NCBI RefSeq assembly: GCF_017329605.1
Contig: NZ_JAFMTY010000012.1
Location: 24,525-88,524, forward strand
DNA: 64,000 nucleotides
Reading direction: 5' to 3'
Origin: Alicyclobacillus fructus
Lineage (GTDB): Bacteria > Bacillota > Bacilli > Alicyclobacillales > Alicyclobacillaceae
The notes below the pieces were generated by a model that was not told where the DNA came from, made no database searches, and worked only from the letters and a program-made list of their open reading frames with translations. Each line of letters opens with the position of its first letter. Positions within the stretch are counted from its first letter, which is position 1. Below, in pieces: positions 16,262 through 26,838 of this stretch. Position numbers and translations under genes: made by a program.

Positions 16262-17335
16262 ATGGACATCCGCGCCATCCCTGGCGTCATGCCGGTTCGC
16301 GAGGAAGACAGGCTCGATTGGAATCGACTCCGCGACTACCTCGTGCGCGAGGGCGTGCTTCCGGCCGATTCCGCTCCACTTTACGCCGTTCAGTTTCCCA
16401 CCGGCGCATCCAACCTCACCTATCTGATTCAGAGCGGCGAGTTCGTGGCCGTGCTGCGCCGACCGCCCCACGGACCGCTCCCGCCGCGCGCGCACGACAT
16501 GGGGCGCGAATCGTCCATTCTGGCGAGGCTTCATCCGCATTTCCCGAAGGCGCCGAAGCCGTACGCCTACTGCGACGATCCGGCCGTGATCGGCGTGCCG
16601 TTTTTCATCATGGAATACCGCCCCGGCGTCCCCTTGGACGATTCCTTTCCGGAAGGGTTCGCGTACACGCCCGAGGTGGGACGGGCCATCTCGGAACGCG
16701 CCGTCCGCGCGCTCGCCGAGTTGCATGCCGTCGATCCGGCCGCGTCCGGACTCATGGCGTTTGGCAAGCCCGAGGGCTTTCTGCGGCGCCAGGTCGAAGG
16801 ATGGATCGAACGGTTTCATCGATCTCGCACAGACGAAGACGTGCCTCACGCCGACACCGTGATGGCGTGGCTCAGCGGCCACGTGCCGGAGTCGCGGGAT
16901 GTCGCCGTGATCCACAACGATTTCAAACTGAACAACATGCTGTTTGCGCCGCCGGCCTACCAGGACATCGTCGGCATCGTGGATTGGGAGATGGCCACCG
17001 TCGGCGATCCGCTGTTCGATCTCGGCGTCATGCTCAGCTACTGGACGGAGCCGTCCGATCCGCCGACGCTCCGGGCGCTGTTTCCGTCCGTGACGACGCT
17101 CGAAGGGTTCTACACGCGGGATCAAATGGCCGAACGTTACGCCGAGGAGACCGGGCGCTCGATCCACGACATGAAGTTCTACTACGTCTTTGGCGTATTC
17201 AAGCTCGCCGTGATTCTTCAGCAGATCTACGTCCGGTACAAGATGGGGAAAACGTCCGATCCGCGGTTCGCCCGATTCGGCGATGGCATCCGGGCGTTGG
17301 TCGAGCATGCGCGGGGCGAGATCGACCAAGGGTAA
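16262..17335 (+). CDS. APH-type kinase, like the N-terminal half of ACAD10/ACAD11 (candidate 4-hydroxyacyl-CoA kinase)
   Basis: The 357-residue product is an aminoglycoside-phosphotransferase-fold kinase. The catalytic loop is VIHNDFKLNNMLF (about residue 218) and the metal-binding motif is VDWEMATVGDPLFDLG (about 240). The block AVLRRPPHGPLPPRAHDMGR near residue 65 and the CDDPAVIGVPFFIMEY segment resemble the kinase part of animal ACAD10/ACAD11 far more than antibiotic-resistance enzymes. Those kinases, and bacterial LvaA, phosphorylate 4-hydroxyacyl-CoA (established for those families). An ACAD11-like dehydrogenase is encoded 3.4 kb away on the other strand. I infer the same role here; resistance is unlikely. 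The ATG at 16262 has a G-rich site upstream. Confidence 0.8.
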   Translation: MDIRAIPGVMPVREEDRLDWNRLRDYLVREGVLPADSAPLYAVQFPTGASNLTYLIQSGEFVAVLRRPPHGPLPPRAHDMGRESSILARLHPHFPKAPKPYAYCDDPAVIGVPFFIMEYRPGVPLDDSFPEGFAYTPEVGRAISERAVRALAELHAVDPAASGLMAFGKPEGFLRRQVEGWIERFHRSRTDEDVPHADTVMAWLSGHVPESRDVAVIHNDFKLNNMLFAPPAYQDIVGIVDWEMATVGDPLFDLGVMLSYWTEPSDPPTLRALFPSVTTLEGFYTRDQMAERYAEETGRSIHDMKFYYVFGVFKLAVILQQIYVRYKMGKTSDPRFARFGDGIRALVEHARGEIDQG

Positions 17336-17348
17336 GATGTCCTCGTGC

Positions 17349-17380
17349 AAAAAAAGACGGCACCCGCCACCCCGGGTGCC
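17349..17380 (-). terminator. Rho-independent terminator after the IclR-type regulator
   Basis: On the minus strand GGCACCCG pairs with CGGGTGCC around a 6-base loop and is followed by seven T residues. The stem begins right after the stop codon of the regulator gene. It sits between convergent genes, so only the minus-strand T-run is useful. Confidence 0.9.
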
Positions 17381-18154
17381 CTATGGCCTTCCTTGATATC
17401 CGCTCCACGTAGAGACCTTGGCTGCGCTCTCTTTGAGCGCCTTCACCGCTCGCTCGACGTCCTCTTCCTGAATCACCGACGTCATGGTGAGGCAGGAGAG
17501 GACGAGATCGACCTTGTTCTGCTGGTTGAACACCGGTACGGCCACCGCGGAGATGCCTGGCCACAGTTCCCCATGGGAAACCGCGTACCCCTTCTCGCGC
17601 ACCTCCTGCAACAGCCGCACGTATTCCTCCTCGTCCGTGATGCTGTAGGGCGTGTACGCCTTGAGTCCCTCCCGCAGCACTCGACGCCACGTGGACTCGT
17701 CGTCATACGCGAGAAAACACCGGCCAAACGCGGCGCCGTAGACCGGAAACTGCTGGCCCACGGACACCGCGATGCGCACGCCATCTCCCGGCGGCTCGGC
17801 GGATCCGATGTAGATGACGCGATCATCCCGCAGGCGCTTGACCAACACAGCCGTCATGCCGGTCTGGGAAGCGACCTGATGGAGTTCGGCGAGCGCGTGC
17901 GCGTACACATCGTTCAGGTCGGCCGCGCGCGCACCCAGTGGGATCAGGTACGGTCCCAGGCTGTAGCGGCGGGACTGGGGATCGTACGAGACGAAGTCCT
18001 CCCGCTCCAGCGTACGCAACACCCGCAGGCACGTCGTCTTGTTCACGCCGAGCCGCTCGGCGATCTCTGTCAAGGTAGATTGCCGGTACTTGTGCCGGCT
18101 CAACAGTTTCAGCACGCGCGCAGCGAGCGCGACAGATGGCACTTGGTAGTCCAA
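17381..18154 (-). CDS. IclR family transcriptional regulator
   Basis: The 257-residue product has the IclR layout: an N-terminal winged helix (about 5-65; LTEIAERLGVNKTTCLRVLRTL) and a C-terminal effector-binding domain with GQQFPVYGAAFGRCFLAY near 130 and GISAVAVPVFNQQNKVDLVLS near 205. IclR regulators usually respond to small carboxylic acids and control nearby catabolic genes. It is the last gene of the ligase/dehydrogenase/MaoC run, so it probably regulates that unit; this is inferred from position. The start is TTG at 18154 after GAGGGTG. Confidence 0.9.
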   Translation of the reverse strand: MDYQVPSVALAARVLKLLSRHKYRQSTLTEIAERLGVNKTTCLRVLRTLEREDFVSYDPQSRRYSLGPYLIPLGARAADLNDVYAHALAELHQVASQTGMTAVLVKRLRDDRVIYIGSAEPPGDGVRIAVSVGQQFPVYGAAFGRCFLAYDDESTWRRVLREGLKAYTPYSITDEEEYVRLLQEVREKGYAVSHGELWPGISAVAVPVFNQQNKVDLVLSCLTMTSVIQEEDVERAVKALKESAAKVSTWSGYQGRP

Positions 18155-18193
18155 CGGACACCCTCATTCCGCGAAAGAGTCTCAGGCTCGCCG

Positions 18194-18616
18194 TCAGGCG
18201 AGCGGTTTGCGGAACGTCGCCGTACCTTGGACGACGCGGACGTCTCCCGGCGACTTCTGCGCCCAGACGTCGCACGTCACCACCTGATAGCCTTCTTCCT
18301 CTTTCACCTCTTGGACGACGCCGTCACAGGTGATAATATCACCGGGCCGCACCATGTCAACGAAGCGGACGCCAAAGGACAGCAGATCGCCTTGCTCGCC
18401 GATCTCGTCCGTCAACATCTGCGCGACAAATCCCATCGTGAGCATGCCATGGGCGATGACGCCGCCGAGTCCCGCCTCTTTGGCGAACTCCTCCACCGTA
18501 TGAATCGGGTTGAAGTCGCCCGACGCGCCCGAATACTTGACAAGCTGAATCTTGGTCACGGGCGGCTTGGTGAGCGGCGTGAGGTGATCGCCCGGCTGAT
18601 ACCGCTTGGCCGTCAT
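18194..18616 (-). CDS. MaoC-type (R)-specific enoyl-CoA hydratase/dehydratase
   Basis: The 140-residue hot-dog-fold protein carries the hydratase-2 motif SGDFNPIHTVEEFAKEAG near residue 32, with the catalytic Asp and His, followed by IAHGMLTMGFVAQML. Such enzymes hydrate 2-enoyl-CoA to (R)-3-hydroxyacyl-CoA or run in reverse. It overlaps the next gene upstream (an N-terminal-type MaoC partner) by 4 bases (ATGA). The two resemble the split HadA/HadB-type dehydratases of mycobacteria and probably form a heterodimer; that is inference. Confidence 0.88.
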   Translation of the reverse strand: MTAKRYQPGDHLTPLTKPPVTKIQLVKYSGASGDFNPIHTVEEFAKEAGLGGVIAHGMLTMGFVAQMLTDEIGEQGDLLSFGVRFVDMVRPGDIITCDGVVQEVKEEEGYQVVTCDVWAQKSPGDVRVVQGTATFRKPLA

Positions 18617-19068
18617 TTCGCTCCGCCCCCTTCCGGACGATAGATCACCGTCGACTTCGCCTCCTGGACGATCTCGCCGGCCTCATTCTCCACCTTGTAG
18701 GTGAACACGAGCAAAATCATCCGTCCGAGCTTGCCCGCCCGCTCTTTCACGTCGGTCAGAGCGAAGCTCGCGTACAACACGTCCCCCGCGAGGATGGGCT
18801 TGTGATACGTGTACGACATCTCCCCGTGAATGAGCCCTTCCGTGGGCATCTCCAGCCCGGGGATGACGCCATAATCGAACGTCCGGCTGAAGGTGGGCGG
18901 CGCGACCAGGCGGCCGAAGCGGCTTTGCGCCGCATAGGTTTCGTCGTGATACAGCGGATTGGGGTCGCCAATCGCATCTGCGAACTTGCGGATGGCGCCT
19001 TTCTCCACCTCGTTTTTCACCGGCTTCGACCAAACCCCAAGCAGCCGCTCGAAATCCGCGAGTTCCAT
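18613..19068 (-). CDS. MaoC N-terminal-type dehydratase subunit
   Basis: The 151-residue protein resembles the N-terminal (FAS1-like) dehydratase domain: VEKGAIRKFADAIGDPNPLYHDET near residues 22-45 and VAPPTFSRTFDYG near 55. The motif around GDPNPLYHD differs from the catalytic DxNPxH of its partner, which suits a substrate-binding subunit. The coupled stop/start with the downstream MaoC gene supports a two-subunit enzyme. The ATG at 19068 follows GGAGGAGATGAGCC. Confidence 0.82.
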   Translation of the reverse strand: MELADFERLLGVWSKPVKNEVEKGAIRKFADAIGDPNPLYHDETYAAQSRFGRLVAPPTFSRTFDYGVIPGLEMPTEGLIHGEMSYTYHKPILAGDVLYASFALTDVKERAGKLGRMILLVFTYKVENEAGEIVQEAKSTVIYRPEGGGAK

Positions 19069-19089
19069 GGCTCATCTCCTCCACAAGGC

Positions 19090-20730
<1,641 letters not shown>

Positions 20731-20777
20731 CGACTCCTTTCACGAGTCCAGTTCCTTCGACACCGCGCGGCCGGGGA

Positions 20778-21995
20778 TTAGCTCGGCCGCTCAGCTCCCT
20801 GCGCCAGTTCCAGCCTCGCCACGTGGCGCTTGTGCACCTCATCCGGGCCGTCGGCGATGCGGATGACGCGCGATTGCGCCCACATGTACGCGAGCGGCGT
20901 GTCCTGGCTCACGCCGGCCGCCCCAAACGCCTGAATGGCGCGGTCGATCACGCGCTGCGCCACGTTCGGCGCGACCACCTTGATCATGGCGATTTCCTTT
21001 TGAGCCGCCTTGTTCCCCACGGTGTCCATCATGTACGCGGCCTTCAGGACGAGCAGCCGCGCCTGCTCGATTTCTATGCGCGACTCGGCAATCCACTCCC
21101 GGATGACGCCCTGTTCCGCAAGCGGCCGCCCAAACGCGACGCGCTCCTTGACGCGCTGAACCATGAGCTCGAGCGCGCGCTCGGCCATCCCGATTTGGCG
21201 CATGCAGTGATGAATGCGCCCCGGCCCAAGCCGCCCCTGGGCGATGGCAAATCCCTTGCCCTCGCCCCAGATGAGGTTTTCCTTGGGCACGCGCACGTTT
21301 TCAAACAAGATCTCGGCATGGCCGTGCGGCGCGTCGTCATAACCGAACACGTTCAGCGTCCGCACGATCTTCACGCCAGGCGTGTCGAGCGGCACGATGA
21401 TCATGGACTGCTGCTCATGCTTCGGGGCATCGGGGTTGGTCTTGCCCATCAGAATGGCGAACTTGCAGCGCGGATCGCCCGCGCCGGACGACCACCATTT
21501 GTGGGCGTTGATCACGTACTCGTCCCCATCCCGAACGATGCTGGCCGAGATGTTGGTGGCATCGGAGGAGGCCACCTCCGGCTCCGTCATGGCGAAGCAG
21601 GAGCGGATCTTGCCCGCGAGCAGCGGCTTCAGCCACTTCTCCTTCTGCTCGGGCGTTCCGTACCGGACAAGAACCTCCATATTGCCCGTGTCGGGGGCGT
21701 TGCAGTTAAACACCTCGGGCGCAATGGGCGACCGCCCCATCACTTCGGCGAGCGGCGCATACTCGAGGTTGCTGAGGCCGGCACCGTACTCGCTGTCCGG
21801 GAGAAATAGATTCCACAGCCCCGCCGCCTTCGCCTTCGCCTTCATCTCCTCCATAATGGGGGGGACCATCCAGCGGCTCGGCTGCTGAGCGAGCTGCTCG
21901 TAGTAGATGCGTTCGCCGGGATAGACGACTTCCTCCATAAAATCCTCAAGCTTGCGCTTCAGCGCCACCACTTTGTCGGAGTACGAGAAATCCAT
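20778..21995 (-). CDS. ACAD10/ACAD11-like acyl-CoA dehydrogenase
   Basis: The 405-residue flavoenzyme has the acyl-CoA dehydrogenase fold, and its signature blocks are those of the ACAD10/ACAD11 group: [16 protein letters not shown] near 120, [13 protein letters not shown] near 150, [13 protein letters not shown] near 205, [17 protein letters not shown] near 245, [16 protein letters not shown] near 355, and the C-terminal [11 protein letters not shown] where other family members have YEGT. In animals this group removes phosphate from 4-phosphoacyl-CoA to give enoyl-CoA (established there). I chose the ATG at 21995 because GAAGGAGAG precedes it. Together with the kinase at 16,262 it suggests 4-hydroxy acid breakdown. 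Confidence 0.88.
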   Translation of the reverse strand: MDFSYSDKVVALKRKLEDFMEEVVYPGERIYYEQLAQQPSRWMVPPIMEEMKAKAKAAGLWNLFLPDSEYGAGLSNLEYAPLAEVMGRSPIAPEVFNCNAPDTGNMEVLVRYGTPEQKEKWLKPLLAGKIRSCFAMTEPEVASSDATNISASIVRDGDEYVINAHKWWSSGAGDPRCKFAILMGKTNPDAPKHEQQSMIIVPLDTPGVKIVRTLNVFGYDDAPHGHAEILFENVRVPKENLIWGEGKGFAIAQGRLGPGRIHHCMRQIGMAERALELMVQRVKERVAFGRPLAEQGVIREWIAESRIEIEQARLLVLKAAYMMDTVGNKAAQKEIAMIKVVAPNVAQRVIDRAIQAFGAAGVSQDTPLAYMWAQSRVIRIADGPDEVHKRHVARLELAQGAERPS

Positions 21996-22027
21996 GTCTA
22001 TCTCTCCTTCACGCCGAGGCGCGATCG

Positions 22028-22801
22028 TCACATGGCCGTCGTGCCGCCGTCCACCGCCAACACCTGGCCCGTCACATAGTCCGACGCGGCGGACGCGAAG
22101 AATAGGGCCGCCCCCTTGAGGTCGTGCTCACCGCCGACCCGGCCGAGCGGCGTGCGCAGCTGAATGAGATTGCCTCCCCGCTCGAGCACGACTCGCGTCA
22201 TCTTCGTCGGGAAGAACCCTGGCGCAATGGCGTTCACGTAGATGTGATACCGCGCCCACTTCACGGCGAGATCGCGCGTCATGGCGATGAGTCCGCCTTT
22301 CGAGGCCGCGTACCCGACCGCATCCAGCACTTCGGGCAAGGAGCCCCGCATGCCCGCCACGGACGCGATGTTGACGATCTTGCCGCCGCCCTGGTCCTTC
22401 ATGTGCCGGGCGACGCGCTGAGACATCAGGAACGCGCCCGTGAGGTTGGTCTGGATGACCTTCATCCAAGCGTCGTAGGGCATGTCGAGCGCCGGGGCGC
22501 CCCAGGACGTGCCGGAGTTGTTCACCAGGATGTCGATCCGGCCATACCGCGCGATGACCTCGTCCACAAGCGCTTGAATGGAGTCCTCGTTGGTCACGTC
22601 GAGCGGCAACGCGATGGCTTCACCGCCCGCCTGGGAGATTTCGCGCGCGACTTCTTCGCAGTTCTCGACGCGCCGCGAGCACAAAACCACGCGGGCGCCA
22701 GCCTCCGCGTATGCCTCGGCGATCTGCTGACCAAGGCCGCGGCCCCCACCAGTCACCACCGCCACCTTGCCATCGAGGCGAAACAGATCGAACACGCTCA
22801 T
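22028..22801 (-). CDS. Short-chain dehydrogenase/reductase
   Basis: This 257-residue classical SDR has the NAD(P)-binding [15 protein letters not shown] near residue 18, NNSG near 93, the catalytic YAASKGG near 163 and a C-terminal [11 protein letters not shown]. It is likely to oxidise or reduce a hydroxyacyl or ketoacyl intermediate made by its neighbours; the substrate cannot be read. A G-rich ribosome site (GAGGGAGGGGG) lies upstream. It is the second gene of a run SDR-SDR-ACAD-ligase-MaoC-MaoC-IclR. Confidence 0.88.
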   Translation of the reverse strand: MSVFDLFRLDGKVAVVTGGGRGLGQQIAEAYAEAGARVVLCSRRVENCEEVAREISQAGGEAIALPLDVTNEDSIQALVDEVIARYGRIDILVNNSGTSWGAPALDMPYDAWMKVIQTNLTGAFLMSQRVARHMKDQGGGKIVNIASVAGMRGSLPEVLDAVGYAASKGGLIAMTRDLAVKWARYHIYVNAIAPGFFPTKMTRVVLERGGNLIQLRTPLGRVGGEHDLKGAALFFASAASDYVTGQVLAVDGGTTAM

Positions 22802-22867
22802 GCGCGAGCCCCCTCCCTCTCAAATCCGCGCGGCCGATCACGCCTGAAGGCGCGATCGGCCCATTGC

Positions 22868-23629
22868 TCAGCGATGGCGGCAGCCGTCGATATAGATGAC
22901 CTGCCCCGATACATATGCGGAATCGTCGCTGGCGAAGAACGCGATGACGTTGGCCACGTCCTCCGGCTTGCCGGTGCGGCGAAGCGCAATCTGCTGCGAC
23001 GCCGCCTGCTTGAAGGCCTCATAGTCCACGCCGATCCGCTCGGCCGTCGCCCGCGTCATGTCCGTCTCGATGAAGCCCGGCGCCACGGCGTTCACGCGGA
23101 TGCCAAACGGCCCGAGTTCGATGGCCAGCGTACGCGTGAATCCTTGAATGCCCGCCTTCGCCGCGGAGTAGTTGGCCTGGCCGCGATTGCCAAGCGCCGA
23201 CGTGCTCGAGAGGTTGATGATCTTGCCGGACTTCTGCTGCACCATGTACTTCTGGGCCGCCCGGCTGCAAAGAAACGCGCCCTTGAGGTGAACGTTCATG
23301 ACGGTATCCCAGTCTTCCTCGGTCATCTTGAAGAGCAGGTTGTCGCGGATGACGCCCGCGTTGTTCACCAGGATGTCGAGCCGGCCCCACTTCTGGACCA
23401 CGGATTCGATGGCGCGCTCCACATCGTCCGCCTTCGTCACGTCGCACCCGACGCCGATGGCCTCGCCGCCGGCCTGGCGGATGGCCTCCACCGTATCCTT
23501 CGTCAACTCCTCCTTGATATCGAACACGGCGACCTTCGCGCCGTCCGCAGCCAGCCGCTTCGCCGTGGCCGCGCCAATGCCTCGCGCAGCGCCCGTCACA
23601 ATCGCAACTTGTCCATCCAACTTGCCCAT
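22868..23629 (-). CDS. 3-oxoacyl-[ACP] reductase-like SDR (FabG-like)
   Basis: The 253-residue SDR is closest to FabG-type enzymes: TGAARGIGAATAKRLAADG near residue 13, NNAGVIRDNLLFKM near 90, STSALGNRGQANYSAAKAG with the catalytic Ser/Tyr/Lys near 142-160, and VSGQVIYIDGC at the end. It could be a beta-ketoacyl-CoA/(R)-3-hydroxyacyl-CoA dehydrogenase working with the (R)-specific MaoC pair downstream; this is inferred. I chose the ATG at 23629 because GAGAGGGG precedes it and the Rossmann strand starts there. The 175-base upstream gap is A/T-rich and probably holds the operon promoter. Confidence 0.88.
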   Translation of the reverse strand: MGKLDGQVAIVTGAARGIGAATAKRLAADGAKVAVFDIKEELTKDTVEAIRQAGGEAIGVGCDVTKADDVERAIESVVQKWGRLDILVNNAGVIRDNLLFKMTEEDWDTVMNVHLKGAFLCSRAAQKYMVQQKSGKIINLSSTSALGNRGQANYSAAKAGIQGFTRTLAIELGPFGIRVNAVAPGFIETDMTRATAERIGVDYEAFKQAASQQIALRRTGKPEDVANVIAFFASDDSAYVSGQVIYIDGCRHR

Positions 23630-23804
23630 GTTCAAGCCCCTCTCCCATGCTCGACGTATGGCTCGAGCGCCTCGCAAGCGCTCTCATGGCGCCAGAGCCA
23701 TACGCCGGTATGATTGAATTTCCTCAACGTTCTCGCATATCGCACCATTATCGTAGCATACGAGATCGTGTTTTCATAGATGAAATAGAGTTTCGGAACC
23801 GCGG

Positions 23805-24971
23805 TCAGGCATCGGCCTTGGTCCGCTCGTACTCCTTGTGAAGCTGTGCTGCAATGATATTCTTCTGGATTTCCGAGGTCCCTTCGTAGATCCTCGTGAT
23901 GCGCGCGTCCCGGTAGAACCGCTCGATGGGATACTCCGCGATGAAGCCGAGTCCTCCGTGGATCTGCACCGCCTTGTCGGCGACGCGATTGTACACCTCG
24001 GATCCGTACAGTTTGAGCATCGCGGCCTCCTTGATGACGTTCATCTTCTGGTCCGTCATCCAGGCGACGCGATACACGAACGTGCGCAACAGTTCGATTT
24101 CAAGCGCCATTTCCGCGAGGTAGTGTTGAATAATCTGCTGCTCGAAGATGGGCTTGCCAAACTGGATGCGCTCGTGGGCAAAGGCAAGCGATTTGTCCAG
24201 CAGATACTCACACGATCCCAGGCACCTTGCGGCAAGCCCCGCCCTTCCGTTGGCCAGGATCTTGAGCGCATTCACGTAGCCTTCGCCCTCTCGGCCGAGG
24301 ACGTTCTCCTCCGGGACCTCCATGTCCTCGAAGAAGATCTGCGCCGTGTGCGATCCGTGCAGGCCCATCTTCTTTTCAATATGACCCACGCGAAATCCCG
24401 GAAAGTCGCGCTCGACGATAAATGAGGTGATCCCCTTCGGCCCCTTGGACGGATCCGTCACCGCCATGACCGTGAACACGTGCGCATACGGCGCGTTGGT
24501 GATGTAGATCTTCTGCCCGTTGAGAATGTAGCGATCGCCCTTTTTGACGGCCGTCGTCTTAATTGCGGCGGCGTTCGAGCCAGCCTGGGGCTCCGTGAGC
24601 GCGAACGCGCCGATCCACTCGCCGGTCGCCATCTTGGGCAAGTACTTTTCCTTCTGTTCCTTGCTTCCGAATTCGACGATCCCGACGGAGCCAATGCCGT
24701 TGTGCGCACCGATGATGGTGGTGTACCCATTGATGGTCTTGCCCAGTTCCTCGTAGATGACGCACTTGCCTAACATGCTGAGCCCGATGCCGCCATACTC
24801 TTCAGGGATGCTGAGGCCAAACAACCCGAGCTCTTTCGACTTTTCCAGCACGCTGTCCGGCACCCGATCCTCTTCTTCGATCTGCATGGCGAGCGGCTCG
24901 ACCTCGTGCTCCACAAAGTCGCGAATGGTCTGCCGCATCTCCTCGAGCTCCGATGGGAGGGTAAAATCCAC
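23805..24971 (-). CDS. Acyl-CoA dehydrogenase
   Basis: This 388-residue flavoenzyme introduces the alpha-beta double bond in acyl-CoA, passing electrons to ETF. It has the FAD-binding ALTEPQAGSNAAAIKT near 125, IYITNAPYAHVF near 155, LGRE-type block EENVLGREGEGYV near 222, and the catalytic Glu in IYEGTSEIQKN near the C terminus. It most resembles short/branched-chain enzymes of the BCAD/MMGC type. The GTG at 24971 lies 5 bases after GGAGGTGA, better than the ATG at 24989, which lies inside that site's upstream flank. Confidence 0.9.
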   Translation of the reverse strand: MDFTLPSELEEMRQTIRDFVEHEVEPLAMQIEEEDRVPDSVLEKSKELGLFGLSIPEEYGGIGLSMLGKCVIYEELGKTINGYTTIIGAHNGIGSVGIVEFGSKEQKEKYLPKMATGEWIGAFALTEPQAGSNAAAIKTTAVKKGDRYILNGQKIYITNAPYAHVFTVMAVTDPSKGPKGITSFIVERDFPGFRVGHIEKKMGLHGSHTAQIFFEDMEVPEENVLGREGEGYVNALKILANGRAGLAARCLGSCEYLLDKSLAFAHERIQFGKPIFEQQIIQHYLAEMALEIELLRTFVYRVAWMTDQKMNVIKEAAMLKLYGSEVYNRVADKAVQIHGGLGFIAEYPIERFYRDARITRIYEGTSEIQKNIIAAQLHKEYERTKADA

Positions 24972-25032
24972 GCGACTCACCTCCGTCATTTACGAATATG
25001 AAATCCGAGTTCAAATGAGAACTACACGGAAC

Positions 25033-25061
25033 ATGATAGCGGTTTCTGAGCCGGCGCGCAA
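25033..25061 (-). promoter_or_regulatory. Candidate sigma-A promoter of the acyl-CoA dehydrogenase
   Basis: The minus strand has TTGCGC, a 17-base spacer and TATCAT, about 60 bases upstream of the GTG start. The spacing is ideal but each hexamer deviates from consensus, so this is a candidate only. Confidence 0.4.
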
Positions 25062-25096
25062 CGGGAAGGCGCGCCATGCGCCTTTCGAAAGCCAAA

Positions 25097-25125
25097 GGCG
25101 CGCAGCTCGATGTGAGCCGCGCGCC
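25097..25125 (-). terminator. Hairpin after the SLH-domain protein gene
   Basis: On the minus strand GGCGCGCGGCTC pairs with GAGCTGCGCGCC around a 5-base loop and is followed by TTTGGCTTTC. The T-run is interrupted, so it may be a weak terminator. Confidence 0.55.
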
Positions 25126-25137
25126 TCGCTGACCAGG

Positions 25138-26595
25138 TCAGTTGCCTGTGGCATTGCCCGTCGCGGTCGCGTTTGCAGTGGTATTGCCCGTTGAAGAGCC
25201 CGTGGAATTGGTTCCGTTTGCGGTGGCATTCCCCGGCGCATTGCCTGTGCCGCCACTCACGCTGTTTCCAGTGGCGTTGCCTGTGGAGGCACCGGTCGAA
25301 TTGCCTGTCGAATTGCTCGACGTGGAATTCCCCTGAGAGCCTGGCGAACTCGGCCAGTTGGCGAGATTCAACCCGGCGGGCAAGGTCGGGACAAGGGTTT
25401 GATACTGGTAATTCGCTTTCGTCACGACTTGCACCTGAAGCGCCTGGATCGATTTCTGAGCGTCTGCCCCAAACGTTTGCGTCAAGGATGATCCAGACAG
25501 CGCCATCGAACAGAGCTCTTGTATCTGCGCGATGCGCGGAGAGCCGTTCGATGGATCGACAAAGACGCTCACCGTTCCCTTGATAGACTTCAAAAGCTGG
25601 GAGACATTCTCGCCCGGGGCCACCGCGCCGACGCTCCGCAGCGCTGACGCCATGGCTGGGGAGTTCGTATTCAACTGCCCGCGAAACACGTCCAGCCCAT
25701 TCGACGTCCCTGCCCAAGTCACCTGCGTCAAGAGACCCTTCCATTGCAACAGGCTCTGCTCCAATGAGGCATCGGCTTGCGTCGTATTCGTCCAACTCGA
25801 GCCGTCCTCCTGGAGGTAATCGACGCCATCGTCGAAGACTTCCTGCAGGCTGTGAGATCCAGCAGCCGTGTGTACCGTCGCTTGGGCCACGCTGTACAGA
25901 TGTGAACCGACGTGCATCTGTTCGGCGGAGATGGTGAATTGACTGCTCATCTGGTTGAGCAGCGTCTGGAGCTGAGACTGAGCGCCGGGCTTGTTTTGAA
26001 GCGCTGGGCTCAGCTCGATTTTGAAACTTTCCGATTCGCTCAGCTGCATTTGAAGATACGGAGCGCTTGTGGACGCCTGGATGGCTTCGGACAGTTCCTC
26101 GCGCTTCGCGGGCGGCAGCGTCCACGAGCCCGGAAATGCCGCCAGGGCTTCTGCCAACCGCTTCATGTTGGATACAAACGCAGTCGCCTGCGATGCGCTT
26201 AAGACGCCCCCCGTGGATAAGAGTCCCTGCTCCTGCGCCCAGCCGAGCGGCGTCGTGCCGCCCAGCGTCACGTGGTACAGTTTCGCCGCGATTTCCGCCG
26301 CCTGGGAAGCCGTGAGTGGATCATTCGCGCCGAATCGCTTCGCGGTATCCGATTTCGCCAACCCCAGTTCGATGGCTTTATGCACGTATCCCCAGAGCAC
26401 CGACTTCGTGGGCACGTCCACATAGGGCGACTTCCCCGTCTTGTCCGGTTTGACCGCCGCTGTCTGCAGCAAGAGTTCCAAAAAAGCGCCCTTGGTCTCG
26501 ACCACATCTGCGCTCGCAAGCGCAGGAACCATCGGCGACAACGTCGCGGCGATGCCTAGCGCGAAACCCCAATATCGCATGCTTCGCACGCCCAT
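25138..26595 (-). CDS. Secreted SLH-domain protein with Asn/Gly/Thr-rich tail
   Basis: The 485-residue product has a signal peptide (about 1-28, ending PALASA), then S-layer-homology-type segments: a degenerate one around FLELLLQTAAV...YVDVPTKSVLWGYVHKAIELGLA and a second starting FGANDPLTASQAAEIAAKLY (about 85-105). SLH domains usually anchor proteins to wall polymers. Residues about 170-400 form a mixed alpha/beta region I do not recognise, vaguely like LppX/DUF6612-type lipoproteins. The last ~75 residues are low-complexity with NSTGN/NATGN units. No catalytic motif is visible. It stands alone between two terminators. Confidence 0.75.
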   Translation of the reverse strand: MGVRSMRYWGFALGIAATLSPMVPALASADVVETKGAFLELLLQTAAVKPDKTGKSPYVDVPTKSVLWGYVHKAIELGLAKSDTAKRFGANDPLTASQAAEIAAKLYHVTLGGTTPLGWAQEQGLLSTGGVLSASQATAFVSNMKRLAEALAAFPGSWTLPPAKREELSEAIQASTSAPYLQMQLSESESFKIELSPALQNKPGAQSQLQTLLNQMSSQFTISAEQMHVGSHLYSVAQATVHTAAGSHSLQEVFDDGVDYLQEDGSSWTNTTQADASLEQSLLQWKGLLTQVTWAGTSNGLDVFRGQLNTNSPAMASALRSVGAVAPGENVSQLLKSIKGTVSVFVDPSNGSPRIAQIQELCSMALSGSSLTQTFGADAQKSIQALQVQVVTKANYQYQTLVPTLPAGLNLANWPSSPGSQGNSTSSNSTGNSTGASTGNATGNSVSGGTGNAPGNATANGTNSTGSSTGNTTANATATGNATGN

Positions 26596-26744
26596 GAACC
26601 CCCTAGTTCAGTTGGAATTTGTGTATCTCTATTCTAGCATTGGTTGAGCAAGACCTGGAAGTCCATTTTTCAAGTTCCTCTTCTTTCGTCTGCTGGAGTG
26701 GCCAGGTCAGCCCATCGCAGCGCTCGCCCCGCCGCGATGGGCGT

Positions 26745-26785
26745 AAAAAGGAGCGATCACGCCCAAGGTGCGCGCGTGATCGCCC
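26745..26785 (-). terminator. Rho-independent terminator after the iron-type alcohol dehydrogenase
   Basis: On the minus strand GGGCGATCACGC pairs with GCGTGATCGCTC and runs into TTTTTA. A second hairpin (CCCATCGC/GCGATGGG, 26711-26741) follows directly, so termination is probably efficient. Confidence 0.85.
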
Positions 26786-26838
26786 GTCGTCCATTGCGTG
26801 GTTCTCAGCTTAACTCGGCCGACACCCGGTCCGGAGCG

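Noticed and set aside
16262..17335. Aminoglycoside resistance gene
   Set aside because: The APH fold alone suggests this, but the distinctive blocks match the ACAD10/11 kinase group and the context is fatty-acid metabolism.
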